Source: Pseudomonadota bacterium
GTDB lineage: Bacteria > Pseudomonadota > Alphaproteobacteria > Rhizobiales > Xanthobacteraceae
Assembly (NCBI GenBank): GCA_023432885.1
Contig: JAEZEU010000394.1
Span: 1-8,022 of the forward strand
Reading direction: 5' to 3'
Length of the DNA stretch: 8,022 bases
Part shown: positions 1-5,921 of the stretch, one piece after another
Position numbering within the stretch: the first letter of the stretch is position 1
How the letters are laid out: every line of letters begins with the position of its first letter
Program-made: the position numbers and the translations under genes
Notes under the pieces: model-generated
Database searches by the model: none
What the model saw: the letters and a program-made list of their open reading frames with translations, nothing else
Told to the model about the DNA's origin: nothing

Positions 1-809
1 CCGCGCGGGAACGCCTTGTCGATCGCCGAAATCTCGCCGGCACTGAGCGTCAACTCTCCTGCTGCGGCATTCTCCGCCGCGTGCTCCGCGGACGAGGCTT
101 TTGGAATCGGGAACACGACTGGTGCGCGCGCAAGGAAAGAGAGCGCAACCTGCCGAGGCGTGGCATTGTGGCTGTCTGCGATCGCGGCGAGCACTTCCCC
201 GCCCTCGCTGCGCGGCGACGGAAAATCGTCGTGACCGAATGGCGAATAGGCGACGACGGCGACGCCGTGCTTCTCGCACCAGGGAATCACCGCGTGCTCG
301 ATCGCGCGCTCCTGCAAATGATAGAGCACCTGGTTGCAGGCGATTCTTCCCTTGCCGGAAACCGAAAGCAGCTCATCGAGATCGTCGGTGTCGAAATTGC
401 TTACGCCCCAGGAGCGGATCTTTCCCGCGGCGACCAATTCCTCGAACGCGGCGATCGTGTCGGCGAGCGGATAGGAACCGCGCCAATGCAGGAGATAGCA
501 ATCGAGATGATCGGTCTTCAGCCGCTTGAGCGAGCGCTCGCAGGCGGTGATGGTGCCACGGCGAGAAGCGTTGCTCGGAAGCACCTTGGAGACCAGGAAA
601 AGGCCGTCGCGCCTTCCCGCGATGGCGTCGGAGATGACGAGCTCGGCGTCGCCGTACATCTCGGCGGTGTCGATATGGGTCATGCCCGCTTCGATGCCGC
701 GCCGAAGCGCCAGAACAGCGCGCTTGCGATCGCCATGGTCGAGATACCAGGTGCCCTGCCCGATCACGGAAACCTGCGGGCCGCCTTTGCCAAAAGGTTG
801 TTGTCGCAC
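1..809 (-). CDS. Aldo/keto reductase, C-terminus cut by window edge
   Basis: NAD(P)H-dependent oxidoreductase of the aldo/keto reductase (AKR) superfamily, a cytoplasmic TIM-barrel enzyme that reduces carbonyls to alcohols; the substrate cannot be told from sequence. About 269 residues are visible and only the last few are missing. The catalytic tetrad is visible at the usual spacing: Asp47 and Tyr52 (HIDTAEMYGD), Lys75 (LVSKVLPSN) and His108 (CYLLHWRG). The barrel motif WGVSNF follows near residue 140, and the cofactor-loop motif FPIPKASS lies near the C-terminus. The usual Arg of the NADP-binding SxxxRxxEN stretch is not obvious (SSAEHAAEN). The frame is blocked by a stop just upstream (TGA, then ACC GAA GCG), so a GTG start at 809 is chosen. 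It has a GGACGAGG ribosome-binding site about 7 nt upstream and gives MRQQPFGKGG. It lies 195 bp behind the hemoglobin gene on the same strand, so cotranscription is possible but not shown. Confidence 0.9.
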   Translation of the reverse strand, partial: MRQQPFGKGGPQVSVIGQGTWYLDHGDRKRAVLALRRGIEAGMTHIDTAEMYGDAELVISDAIAGRRDGLFLVSKVLPSNASRRGTITACERSLKRLKTDHLDCYLLHWRGSYPLADTIAAFEELVAAGKIRSWGVSNFDTDDLDELLSVSGKGRIACNQVLYHLQERAIEHAVIPWCEKHGVAVVAYSPFGHDDFPSPRSEGGEVLAAIADSHNATPRQVALSFLARAPVVFPIPKASSAEHAAENAAAGELTLSAGEISAIDKAFPR

Positions 810-1004
810 GACTGCCTCGTCCGCTTCGGTTCAAGATCAGCGCGGACCATAGAGGACAGGGATGTCGGCGTCGATGCTGGCTCCCCTCACGGCGAGGAGG
901 CGCGCAAGCGCCGTCTCGGACTGTGAGGCGCGCACGGGGCTCTCCATCCTCGGATGACGCCGCGGTTGTGCGCTCCAAGGCCTTGGTTCCCGCAGGCCGC
1001 CTGC
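810..1004. other. Intergenic spacer between hemoglobin and aldo/keto reductase genes
   Basis: This is a 195-bp spacer in which I see no credible gene. Directly behind the hemoglobin stop is a small GC hairpin, GCAGG-CCG-CCTGC (992-1004). A perfect 12-bp palindrome CCAAGGCCTTGG lies at 975-986. Neither is followed by a T-run on the minus strand, so no intrinsic terminator can be called. I could not identify a clear promoter for the aldo/keto reductase. Confidence 0.5.
992..1004 (-). terminator. Small GC hairpin abutting the hemoglobin stop codon
   Basis: On the minus strand the base right after the hemoglobin TAG begins a 5-bp stem GCAGG/CCTGC with a 3-nt loop. The downstream sequence (GGGAACCAAGG) has no T-run, so it is a weak terminator at best; it could instead protect the 3' end of the operon mRNA. 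The 12-bp palindrome at 975-986 lies a few bases further on. Confidence 0.25.
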
Positions 1005-1430
1005 CTACTCCGCAGCCTGCGCCTTGCCGTAGGCTTGCGAGATCATGTAGCCCGAGAGCGTGCCATACGCCGCGGTCCAGGCCTCGGCGACCTCGGATGT
1101 CCAGGCCGCGCCAAGCCCTTTTTCCAGCGTCCACAAGAGCGCGCTGCCGACGACCGGATAGTGCTCGGGTTTGGCGCCATAGCTGACATGGCGCCTGGCG
1201 AGCGCACTCGCGGCCGGCAAGATGGATTCGAGATTGGAGAGACCATTGACCACGACAGCAAGTGTCGCCATCAGCTTCTTGCGCTGCTCGGTCATATCGG
1301 CGGGAAACATCGCCTTGACCGAAGGTGCGACCTCGAAAAGGCGGTCGTAGAAGATGACCGCCGCCTGATCGGCGATCGGGACCACTCTGGAGAAACTCTC
1401 CTGGACGAGCTTGACTTGCTCCGGTGTCAT
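1005..1430 (-). CDS. Single-domain bacterial hemoglobin (Vitreoscilla Vgb-like globin)
   Basis: A 141-residue heme-binding globin, probably acting in the cytoplasm in NO detoxification or O2 handling. Comparison with Vitreoscilla hemoglobin places the key residues: Tyr28 (B10, in FYDRLF), Phe42 (CD1), Gln49 (E7, in EQRKKL), the proximal heme ligand His81 (F8, in RRHVSYG) and Tyr91 (G5, in HYPVVG). The length equals the globin domain alone, and there is no FAD/NAD reductase domain as in flavohemoglobin Hmp. The ATG at 1430 is chosen over a longer open frame because it has an ideal AAGGAGG 5 nt upstream and because the extension would run into the ATPase gene. It is the last gene of the nitrate transport run, 73 bp behind nrtD. 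In Bradyrhizobium a single-domain hemoglobin (Bjgb) is encoded with nitrate assimilation genes and linked to NO removal; the same role is inferred here. Its reductase partner is not in the window. Confidence 0.92.
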   Translation of the reverse strand: MTPEQVKLVQESFSRVVPIADQAAVIFYDRLFEVAPSVKAMFPADMTEQRKKLMATLAVVVNGLSNLESILPAASALARRHVSYGAKPEHYPVVGSALLWTLEKGLGAAWTSEVAEAWTAAYGTLSGYMISQAYGKAQAAE

Positions 1431-1452
1431 CCGCGCCTCCTTGCACGTTACT

Positions 1453-1474
1453 GCTCCCTCACCGCGCCGGGAGC
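1453..1474 (-). other. Intercistronic hairpin between nrtD and hemoglobin
   Basis: On the minus strand GCTCCC and GGGAGC form a 6-bp stem around a 10-nt GC-rich loop, inside the 73-bp gap. No T-run follows, and the hemoglobin ribosome-binding site starts only about 12 nt after it. It may modulate readthrough, mRNA processing or translation of the hemoglobin, rather than ending transcription. Confidence 0.35.
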
Positions 1475-1503
1475 TCAGGATTGGCCGAGAGCAGGATCGT
1501 GCT

Positions 1504-2304
1504 CTAGGCCGCTTCGACGAAGCGATGCCGCTCGTAGAGGAACTCAAGCACGCGCTGGCGGCATTTGAGGTAGGCCGGGTTGGCGGCAAGCTCGAGCCGC
1601 TTGCGCGGATGGGCCAGCGGCACCTCCAGCACCTCGCCGATCCGCGCGCTCGGACCGTTGGTCATCATCACGATGCGGTCCGACAGCAGCACCGCCTCGT
1701 CGACGTCATGCGTGATCATCAGGATGGTGTTGCCGAGTTTCTGGTGCAGCGCCATGACAGAGTCTTGCAAGTGCGCGCGCGTCAGCGCGTCCAGCGCACC
1801 GAAGGGCTCGTCCAGCAGCAGCACCTTCGGCTCCATGGCGAGCGCGCGCGCAATGCCGACACGCTGCTTCATACCGCCGGAGATTTCCGCGGGGCGCTTG
1901 TCCTTGGCGTGGGCCATCTGCACGAGGTTGAGATTGTGCATCACCCAGGCGTCGCGCTCGGCGCGGGTCTTGGTCGAGGCAAACACCTTGTCCACGCCAA
2001 GCTTGACGTTCTCGTAGACGGTGAGCCACGGCAGCAGGCTGTGGTTCTGGAACACCACCGCGCGATCGGGACCGGGCGAATTGACCTCACGGTTCTCCAG
2101 CAGCACGCCGCCCTGCGTCGCGTTGGTGAGGCCGGCGACGATATTGAGCAGCGTGGACTTGCCGCAGCCGGAGTGGCCGATGATCGAGACGTATTGTCCC
2201 TTCTCGATCGTCAGATTGATATCCTTCAGCACCTCGGTAATGGCAGTGCCGCGGGTGAAGATCTTGTCGATGTGGTCGAGCTTGAGATAAGGCTGCATTG
2301 ACAT
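1504..2304 (-). CDS. nrtD: Nitrate ABC transporter, ATP-binding subunit (NrtD/NasD type)
   Basis: Cytoplasmic ATPase that powers nitrate import through the NrtB-type permease. All ABC elements are present (266-residue form): Walker A GHSGCGKST near residues 43-51, Q-loop Gln near 86 (VVFQNHSLLPW), signature SGGMKQR near 142-148, Walker B VLLLDEP near 161-167, D-loop GALDALT, and H-loop His near 199 (MITHDVDEA). The closest family is the nitrate/taurine/sulfonate importer ATPases. It is of the short NrtD kind, lacking the C-terminal NrtA-like regulatory domain of cyanobacterial NrtC. The start is ambiguous among GTG 2308-2310, ATG 2302-2304 and ATG 2296-2298. GAGG lies about 5 nt before the middle ATG, while GGAG lies 6 nt before the last one. 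The gene begins within 20 bp of the permease stop, so translational coupling is likely. Proteobacterial annotations sometimes call this subunit nrtC. Confidence 0.93.
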   Translation of the reverse strand: MSMQPYLKLDHIDKIFTRGTAITEVLKDINLTIEKGQYVSIIGHSGCGKSTLLNIVAGLTNATQGGVLLENREVNSPGPDRAVVFQNHSLLPWLTVYENVKLGVDKVFASTKTRAERDAWVMHNLNLVQMAHAKDKRPAEISGGMKQRVGIARALAMEPKVLLLDEPFGALDALTRAHLQDSVMALHQKLGNTILMITHDVDEAVLLSDRIVMMTNGPSARIGEVLEVPLAHPRKRLELAANPAYLKCRQRVLEFLYERHRFVEAA

Positions 2305-2311
2305 CTCCACC

Positions 2312-3226
2312 TCAATTCGCAGCGGTGCCGCGGGTCACGAACTTGCCGACGATCGCGATCATGCGATCGAGCAGGAAGCCGATGATGCCGACATAGAACA
2401 GCGCCAGGATGATTTCGCTGATATGCGAGGAATTCCACGCATCCCAGATGAAGAAGCCGATGCCGACGCCGCCGATCAGCATTTCGGCGGCGACGATCGC
2501 AAGCCATGACAAGCCGATGCCGATGCGCAGGCCCGTGAAGATGTAGGGCGCCGCCGCCGGGATCATGACCTTGGTGAAGAACTCCAGCGGATTGAGCCGC
2601 ACCACGGCAGCGACATTGCGGTAGTCCTGCGGGATGTTGCGGATGCCGACTGCGGTGTTGATGATGATCGGCCAGATCGAGGTGATGAAGATTACGAAGA
2701 TCGCCGACGGCTGCCCGTCGCGGAATGCCGCCAGCGACAGCGGCAGCCAGGCCAGCGGCGGAATGGTGCGCAGCACCTGGAACAGCGGATCGAGCCCGCG
2801 CATCGCCCAGACCGATTGTCCGACCAGGGTGCCGAGCGCGACGCCGGCGATGGCGGCCAGCGAGTAGCCGAGCGCCACCCTCTGCAGCGAGGCCGAGAGG
2901 TGCCAGAACAGTCCCTTGTCGATGCCGCCGCGATCGAAGAACGGATCGAAGATCAGTTCCCTGGTGTCCTTGAACACGCGCGAGGGCGGCGGCAGCGTCG
3001 AGCCGGCGCGCCGGCAGGCGATCTCCCAGAACAGCAGCAGCAGCGCGAGCACCACCAGAGGAGGGATCACGCGCACGGCCGTGTCCTTTGCCACCTTGAT
3101 ATACTTTTCCGCAACCGGCGTCCGCTTGGGCCTCATTGTCACGATCTCGGCCGCAGCAGCCGTGACGGGAAGCACGATGTTGTCGGCTTCGGTCTTCATG
3201 GCAGGCATCGACATCTCGAAAATCAT
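2312..3226 (-). CDS. nrtB: Nitrate ABC transporter permease (NrtB type)
   Basis: Inner-membrane subunit forming the nitrate channel, a binding-protein-dependent permease of the nitrate/taurine/sulfonate family. In the 304-residue form, a cytoplasmic N-terminal segment of about 50 residues precedes the first membrane helix (VIPPLVVLALLLLFWEIA, about 53-70). Further hydrophobic helices follow, including LGYSLAAIAGVALGTLVG and SAIFVIFITSIWPIII. The EAA-like loop that contacts the ATPase lies near 205-225 (AAVVRLNPLEFFTKVMIPAA). The frame opens from a TTG at 3277 overlapping the nrtA stop, but a strong hairpin lies just inside that stretch (3250-3275). A downstream ATG is therefore preferred: 3226, 3214, 3208 and 3199 are all in frame, and none has perfectly spaced Shine-Dalgarno bases (GGAG abuts 3226). 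The stop is a few bases before nrtD. The start is the least certain part of this call. Confidence 0.9.
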   Translation of the reverse strand: MIFEMSMPAMKTEADNIVLPVTAAAAEIVTMRPKRTPVAEKYIKVAKDTAVRVIPPLVVLALLLLFWEIACRRAGSTLPPPSRVFKDTRELIFDPFFDRGGIDKGLFWHLSASLQRVALGYSLAAIAGVALGTLVGQSVWAMRGLDPLFQVLRTIPPLAWLPLSLAAFRDGQPSAIFVIFITSIWPIIINTAVGIRNIPQDYRNVAAVVRLNPLEFFTKVMIPAAAPYIFTGLRIGIGLSWLAIVAAEMLIGGVGIGFFIWDAWNSSHISEIILALFYVGIIGFLLDRMIAIVGKFVTRGTAAN

Positions 3227-3249
3227 CTCCGTGATTGAATGGACCGGCC

Positions 3250-3275
3250 GATCGCTGCGTGGCCCCGCAGCGATC
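3250..3275 (-). other. Perfect 10-bp intercistronic hairpin between nrtA and nrtB
   Basis: The arms GATCGCTGCG and CGCAGCGATC pair perfectly around a 6-nt loop (minus-strand loop GGGCCA). The 5' arm begins within the nrtA TGA stop codon, and nrtB starts about 23 nt after the 3' arm. There is no T-run, so it is not a classical terminator. By analogy with malE-malF and other binding-protein operons, it could stabilise the nrtA part of the mRNA and raise binding-protein output over membrane subunits; this role is inferred. Confidence 0.6.
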
Positions 3276-4587
3276 AAACCTCGACGCGCTTGATCGACAA
3301 CGACTTCAGGTAGGCGGCGGGATTCTCGGGATCGAACACCTTGCCGTCGAAGAAGGTCTCCTTGCCGCGCGAGGTCGACGTCGGGATATCGGCTGCGGCG
3401 ACGCCAAGCTCCTTGGCGGCCTCCTTCCAGAGATCCTCGCGGTTGACCTTGGCGATCAGCGCCTTCGTGTCGAAACCCGGCTCGAACTTGCCCCAGCGGA
3501 TGTCCTCGGTGAGGAACCAGAGGTCATGGCTCTGGAACGGATAGGAGGCGTGGTCGGCCCAGAACCGCATGATGTGCGGGCTGTTCTCGACAACCTTCCC
3601 GGGGATGCCGTAATCGAACTTGCCCTTGACGCGGTCGGTCACGTCATCGACCGGACAGTTGATCCACTGGCGCTTGGCGCAGATGGCGGCGACCTCGTCG
3701 CGGTTGTCCGGCTTCTCGCACCACTGCTGCGCTTCCATCACGGCCATCAGCAGCGCCCTGGCTGCCTTCGGGTATTTGTCGGCCCAGGCGGCGCGCAACG
3801 CAAACGACTTCTCCGGATGCTTGTCCCAGAGTTCGCCTGTCGTGATCGCAGTATAGCCGATGTCCTGATGGATGAGCTGAAGGTTCCAAGGCTCGCACAC
3901 GCAGAAGCAGTCCATGGTGCCGACCTTCATGTTGGCGACCATCTGCGGCGGCGGCACGACGATGGTTTCAATGTCCTTGTCGGGGTCGACGCCGCCGGCG
4001 GCGAGCCAGTAGCGGATCCAGAGATCATGGGTGCCGCCCGGGAAGGTCATCGCGGCTTTCACGGCCTTGCCGGAAGCCTTCTTCTTCTCCAGTGCGACCT
4101 TGAACGGGGCGGTGTCGACGCCGACCTTGACGCCGGCATATTCCTTGGCGACGGAAATGCATTGGCCGTTCAGATTGAGCCGCGCCATGATGTACATCGG
4201 CGTCGGCTGGTTGTTCTGGGTCACCTTGCCCGCCGAGATCAGGTACGGCATCGGGGTGAGGATATGCGCGCCGTCGATACCGTTGCCTTCGGAGCCGAGC
4301 ACGAGATTGTCGCGCGTGGTGCCCCAAGAAGCCTGCTTCTGCACTTCGACATCGGGCATGCCGTATTTGGCGAAGATGCCCTTCTCCTTGGCGACGAACA
4401 GCGGAGACGCATCGGTCAGCGCGATGAAGCCGAGCTTGGCGCCTTTCACTTCAGGCCCTGCGCCCTGCGCGAAGGCGCCGGCGGGAAAATTCATCTTGGC
4501 GGCAGCCAGCAGGGCTGCGGTGCCGCTTGTCGCCTTGAGAAGCTCACGGCGGCTGAGGCCTGAGGTCTTGCTGATGCGCTTGGTCAT
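3274..4587 (-). CDS. nrtA: Nitrate-binding protein of ABC transporter (NrtA family), Tat-exported
   Basis: Periplasmic solute-binding protein that captures nitrate and delivers it to the NrtB/NrtD importer. The 437-residue form has a twin-arginine signal SRRELL at 12-17, a hydrophobic segment rich in Ala, and a likely cleavage site after AGAFA (near 40). Residues matching the nitrate pocket described for Synechocystis NrtA occur in the right order and spacing: Trp88 (ASWGTT), Gln142 (NGQCIS), His187 (PGGTHD) and Lys260 (HPEKSF). From memory, the Lys is replaced by an acidic residue in the bicarbonate protein CmpA, so nitrate is favoured. A Cys-rich stretch DCFCVCEPWN lies at 226-235. The ATG at 4587 is chosen over an upstream ATG at 4629 because it is preceded by AGGA and leaves the twin-arginine motif at a normal distance. 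First gene of the nrtA-nrtB-nrtD-hemoglobin run. Confidence 0.93.
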   Translation of the reverse strand: MTKRISKTSGLSRRELLKATSGTAALLAAAKMNFPAGAFAQGAGPEVKGAKLGFIALTDASPLFVAKEKGIFAKYGMPDVEVQKQASWGTTRDNLVLGSEGNGIDGAHILTPMPYLISAGKVTQNNQPTPMYIMARLNLNGQCISVAKEYAGVKVGVDTAPFKVALEKKKASGKAVKAAMTFPGGTHDLWIRYWLAAGGVDPDKDIETIVVPPPQMVANMKVGTMDCFCVCEPWNLQLIHQDIGYTAITTGELWDKHPEKSFALRAAWADKYPKAARALLMAVMEAQQWCEKPDNRDEVAAICAKRQWINCPVDDVTDRVKGKFDYGIPGKVVENSPHIMRFWADHASYPFQSHDLWFLTEDIRWGKFEPGFDTKALIAKVNREDLWKEAAKELGVAAADIPTSTSRGKETFFDGKVFDPENPAAYLKSLSIKRVEV

Positions 4588-4733
4588 CGGTCCTGTGGTC
4601 CTTTGCGTCGTTGCGTTGAGTGGCTGCATCGATGTCGAGTGCCGTCCGATGACGCTGCGCGGAGCGCATGAGGGCGCGTTCTGGGAAAGCCCCAGAGTGA
4701 CGGCGTCGCAATCCGGATGGGTTGGTCTCGAGG

Positions 4734-4751
4734 GACGGCTTCAATGGCGTC
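4734..4751 (-). promoter_or_regulatory. Candidate ANTAR-type hexaloop hairpin in nrtA leader
   Basis: On the minus strand GACGCCATTGAAGCCGTC folds into a 6-bp stem with one C-C mismatch, closing a six-base loop ATTGAA. The loop has A at position 1 and G at position 4, the signature recognised by ANTAR antiterminators such as NasT/NasR in nitrate assimilation leaders. A second loop of the same kind, expected for the full tandem motif, is not convincing: ATTGCG further on has a mismatched closing pair. The 3' arm plus one base (GCCGTCC) could instead pair with GGACGGC at 4641-4647, giving an alternative fold. Confidence 0.3.
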
Positions 4752-4760
4752 AGCACCCAC

Positions 4761-4779
4761 TATTCAAGCGTTGTGCCAA
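4761..4779 (-). promoter_or_regulatory. Candidate sigma-54 promoter for nrtA
   Basis: On the minus strand TTGGCACAACGCTTGAAT resembles the sigma-54 consensus TGGCAC-N5-TTGC with exact spacing. The -24 half is perfect, but the -12 half reads TTGA, so the conserved C is missing. The predicted transcript would begin near 4752-4754, at the foot of the hexaloop hairpin, about 165 nt before the nrtA start. NtrC/sigma-54 control is common for proteobacterial nitrate assimilation genes. I do not see a clear NtrC site. Confidence 0.35.
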
Positions 4780-4898
4780 GCGCGCCGCAGCGCAATAAAT
4801 CAATGAATTAGAGGGGCTTACGATTCCGAGCAGAGAATTCCGGTCCGACGTTTCGCGCTTCGAAAATTTGCGATTCGCTCAATTCTTGTTTGGTGTTC

Positions 4899-4931
4899 GC
4901 CCATTCCTTGTGCGCCGCACAAGGAATGGGC
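4899..4931 (-). terminator. Perfect 15-bp inverted repeat with 3-nt loop past the dioxygenase gene
   Basis: GCCCATTCCTTGTGC and its exact reverse complement flank a GCC/GGC loop, starting 19 bases after the dioxygenase stop codon on the minus strand. The position suits a transcription end or 3' mRNA protector for the dioxygenase transcript. The sequence after it (GAACACCAAAC) has no T-run, so a standard intrinsic terminator is not supported. It could also be an operator or a small mobile palindrome. Confidence 0.5.
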
Positions 4932-4950
4932 ATCCGACGGATATTCGTCC

Positions 4951-5862
4951 TCAGGCGTCTTCGGTCGCTTTCGCGAGCGGTTTTGGCGCGGCTCCGCCGC
5001 CCGGCTTCATCTTGAATTCGTACGTCATCAGATGCCATGGCGAGGGCGCTGGTTTGCCGTCCGGCATCGCGGGATCGGTGCGCTTTTCAATGTTGGCGAT
5101 GAGTTCGTCCTTCACTCCGAACACGACGTCGCGATCGATGTTGGGATCTCCGCCGATGAAGACATGCGTGACCAGCGGCTCGTAACCGGGTGCGGCGACA
5201 AGGAAATGCACATGCGCCGGCCGCAGCGCCGGGCGCCTCGTGTATTGAATCATCTCGCCGACCGGCCCGTCCACCGGGATCGGGTAGCTGCATGGAAGAA
5301 TGGAGCGGAAGAAGAAGCGGCCATCGTCATCGGTGATGAAGCGGGCCCGCGACGAAGGGCCCTGAGTGGCATAGGTCGGCTTTTGCGAGTCATAGAAACC
5401 GTCGTCGTCGGCGTGCCAGACGTCGACCGGCACGCCCGGCAACGGCTTGCCGTCGAGATCGGTAACCCTGCTCTGCACAAACATGCGCTCACCCTGAAGG
5501 TCGGCCGAGATGTCCGTCCCATGCGGCGTGACCTTGTGCTCGCCGACATAGAAGGGGCCGAGCACAGTCGTCTCAGTCGCGCCTTCGCGGTCGCGGTGGT
5601 TGACTGCATCGACCAGCATGGACACGCCGAGCACATCGGAAAGCAGGATAAATTCCTGACGGATCGGGGTGCACTTCTGTCCGGCACGCGTCAGGAAATC
5701 GATCGCGAGCTCCCACTCCTCGAAGGTCAGCTCGGTCTTGCGGACATAGTCGTGCAGCAATTTCACGAGTTCCTGCAGCAGGAATTTGGCGCGCGGGTCC
5801 GGCGTGTCGTCGAAGGTACGGATCACGGCCTCGGTCAGTTCGGTTTCGCTGAATTGGGTCAT
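4951..5862 (-). CDS. Intradiol ring-cleavage dioxygenase (catechol/hydroxyquinol 1,2-dioxygenase family)
   Basis: Cytoplasmic non-heme Fe(III) enzyme that opens an aromatic diol ring between the two hydroxyls, feeding muconate-type products to central metabolism. It is 303 residues long, as usual for the family. The N-terminal helical dimerisation domain (about 1-100) is followed by the catalytic beta-sandwich. The iron ligands are all visible: Tyr157 (DGFYDS), Tyr193 (CSYPIPVDGP), His217 and His219 (RPAHVHF). The Tyr-Tyr spacing of 36 and Tyr-His spacing of 24 match those I recall for catechol 1,2-dioxygenase CatA, while the overall wording (PVGEMIQ, RRPALRPAHVHF) is reminiscent of hydroxyquinol dioxygenases, so the substrate is left open. 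The ATG at 5862 is chosen over a longer frame to 6006: AGGA stands 7 nt upstream, and MTQFSETELT is typical of the family. It is divergent from the serine hydrolase. No other ring-cleavage pathway gene is in the window. Confidence 0.92.
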   Translation of the reverse strand: MTQFSETELTEAVIRTFDDTPDPRAKFLLQELVKLLHDYVRKTELTFEEWELAIDFLTRAGQKCTPIRQEFILLSDVLGVSMLVDAVNHRDREGATETTVLGPFYVGEHKVTPHGTDISADLQGERMFVQSRVTDLDGKPLPGVPVDVWHADDDGFYDSQKPTYATQGPSSRARFITDDDGRFFFRSILPCSYPIPVDGPVGEMIQYTRRPALRPAHVHFLVAAPGYEPLVTHVFIGGDPNIDRDVVFGVKDELIANIEKRTDPAMPDGKPAPSPWHLMTYEFKMKPGGGAAPKPLAKATEDA

Positions 5863-5921
5863 TGGACTGTCCTGCGGATGACTCGACGGAAGAGACCGCA
5901 AGCCTACATCGGCGTACCGGC

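Larger units (their letters stand above)
4588..4950. other. Gene-free control region upstream of nrtA
   Basis: This 363-bp stretch holds no credible gene. Read on the minus strand, it contains the perfect inverted repeat past the dioxygenase stop (4899-4931), an AT-richer patch (about 4790-4890), a sigma-54-like promoter candidate (4761-4779) and a leader of about 165 nt. The leader contains a hexaloop hairpin (4734-4751), a TCTGGG/CCCAGA stem (about 4681-4697) and a bulged ATGCGCT/AGCGTCAT stem (about 4649-4670). No insertion-sequence end, tRNA or direct repeat is seen. Confidence 0.6.

Noticed and set aside
81..926. Plus-strand open frame of 281 codons opposite the aldo/keto reductase.
   Set aside because: Antisense shadow; the minus strand holds the complete AKR catalytic tetrad.
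373..1446. Minus-strand open frame of 357 codons overlapping the reductase and hemoglobin genes.
   Set aside because: It is out of frame with both real genes on the same strand, and its translation is low-complexity Arg/Gly-rich.
1431..1589. N-terminal extension of the hemoglobin up to 1589.
   Set aside because: It would overlap the nrtD coding end, has no globin similarity, and the inner ATG at 1430 has an ideal ribosome-binding site.
1411..2301. Plus-strand open frame of 296 codons opposite nrtD.
   Set aside because: Antisense to an ABC ATPase with all motifs intact; no domain of its own.
3235..4563. Plus-strand open frame of 442 codons opposite nrtA.
   Set aside because: Fully antisense to a well-supported binding protein with signal peptide and ligand residues; no recognisable protein features.
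4808..5038. Small minus-strand open frame of 76 codons at the end of the dioxygenase.
   Set aside because: It begins inside the dioxygenase in another frame and runs through the 33-bp inverted repeat; no family resemblance or ribosome-binding site.
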